Positions 6,089 to 6,355 of a stretch of 6,355 bases of DNA are shown here, in pieces. The notes below the pieces were generated by a model that saw only the letters and a list, made by a program, of their open reading frames with translations, made no database searches and had not been told where the DNA came from. Position 1 is the stretch's first letter, and every line of letters begins with the position of its first letter. The position numbers and the translations under genes were made by a program. The stretch is from an uncultured beta proteobacterium (GTDB lineage Bacteria; Pseudomonadota; Gammaproteobacteria; Burkholderiales; Burkholderiaceae_C). The DNA lies in the NCBI GenBank assembly GCA_903870955.1, contig CAIQEX010000184.1, forward strand, positions 1 to 6,355, in the 5' to 3' direction.

Positions 6089-6355
6089 ATGTCGAACCCC
6101 TCTTTTGCCCTGAGCCGCCGCAGCCTGATTGCCAGTGCCGCCCTTTCTTTCGCCGCCATGATCTCCGGCTGCGCCACCGTTTCAGCCCCGGTCACCGTGA
6201 CCGAGACCATCGCGAAAAACCCTTCGTTGAGCACCCTGAGCGGCCTGATCACCAAAGCCGGCTTGAATGACGCGCTCAACGCAGCCGGCCCGTTCACCGT
6301 TTTTGCCCCCAACAATGAAGCCTTCAAGGCCGTTCCCGCCAAGACCCTGGAAGAC
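6089..6355 (+). CDS. Fasciclin (FAS1) domain lipoprotein, N-terminal part, truncated by window edge
   Basis: The plus-strand ATG at 6089 opens 89 codons that continue past the right edge. GGAG lies 8 bases upstream, fixing the start. The N-terminus is an export signal: a twin-arginine-like SRRSLI (residues 9-14), a hydrophobic stretch (about 13-25), then a lipobox ISGC with C28 as the probable lipidated cysteine. From about residue 37 the protein matches the FAS1 domain start: VTETIAKNPSLSTLSGLITKAG, NDALNAAGPFTVFAPNNEAF (about 60-79) and the following VPAKTLED. FAS1 domains occur in surface and adhesion-type proteins, and small bacterial ones are usually single-domain secreted or lipid-anchored proteins of unclear role. 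It is divergent from pstS with its own Pho box, which suggests induction under phosphate starvation. The domain call is strong; the biological function is unknown, and how much follows beyond the window cannot be seen. Confidence 0.85.
   Translation, partial: MSNPSFALSRRSLIASAALSFAAMISGCATVSAPVTVTETIAKNPSLSTLSGLITKAGLNDALNAAGPFTVFAPNNEAFKAVPAKTLED

Noticed and set aside
6043..6342. Minus-strand open frame of 99 codons opposite the fasciclin gene.
   Set aside because: The plus strand has a good ribosome site, a lipoprotein signal and FAS1 motifs. The minus frame would also overlap the plus-strand Pho box region.

Overview
The window carries a nearly complete phosphate-scarcity (Pho) locus from a Gram-negative proteobacterium. 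On the minus strand, reading from about 5903 down to 1, the order is pstS, pstC, pstA, pstB, phoU, phoB, phoR. This is one tightly packed directon: pstC and pstA overlap by 4 bases, other gaps are 23-36 bases, and the one longer gap is 99 bases between phoU and phoB. The fused order pstSCAB-phoU-phoBR, the G+C-rich code and the Comamonadaceae-like flavour of PhoR and PstC suggest a betaproteobacterium of the order Burkholderiales (perhaps near Rhodoferax or Polaromonas). That placement is inferred from gene order and general resemblance, not from a search.

Region by region: 1-552 is the 5' part of phoR, which runs off the left edge. 563-585 is a compact hairpin between phoB and phoR. 589-1314 is phoB. 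1315-1413 is a repeat-containing spacer. 1414-2115 is phoU, 2145-2921 pstB, 2948-3811 pstA, 3808-4836 pstC (with an inverted repeat over its start codon) and 4860-5903 pstS. 5904-6088 is a divergent regulatory region. 6089-6355 is the start of a plus-strand gene for an exported fasciclin-domain (FAS1) lipoprotein that runs off the right edge.

How it works together (established for the families): PstS captures phosphate in the periplasm, PstC and PstA form the membrane channel, and PstB is the ATPase. PhoU couples transporter state to the sensor kinase PhoR, which phosphorylates PhoB. PhoB~P binds Pho boxes and switches on the operon, including its own gene and phoR here.

The most interesting part is the intergenic region. 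It holds two well-formed 18-base Pho boxes facing opposite ways. One (5953-5970, minus) is placed for pstS and the other (6029-6046, plus) is placed for the fasciclin lipoprotein gene. This predicts that the fasciclin lipoprotein is a phosphate-starvation protein. No mobile elements, RNA genes or CRISPR arrays were seen.
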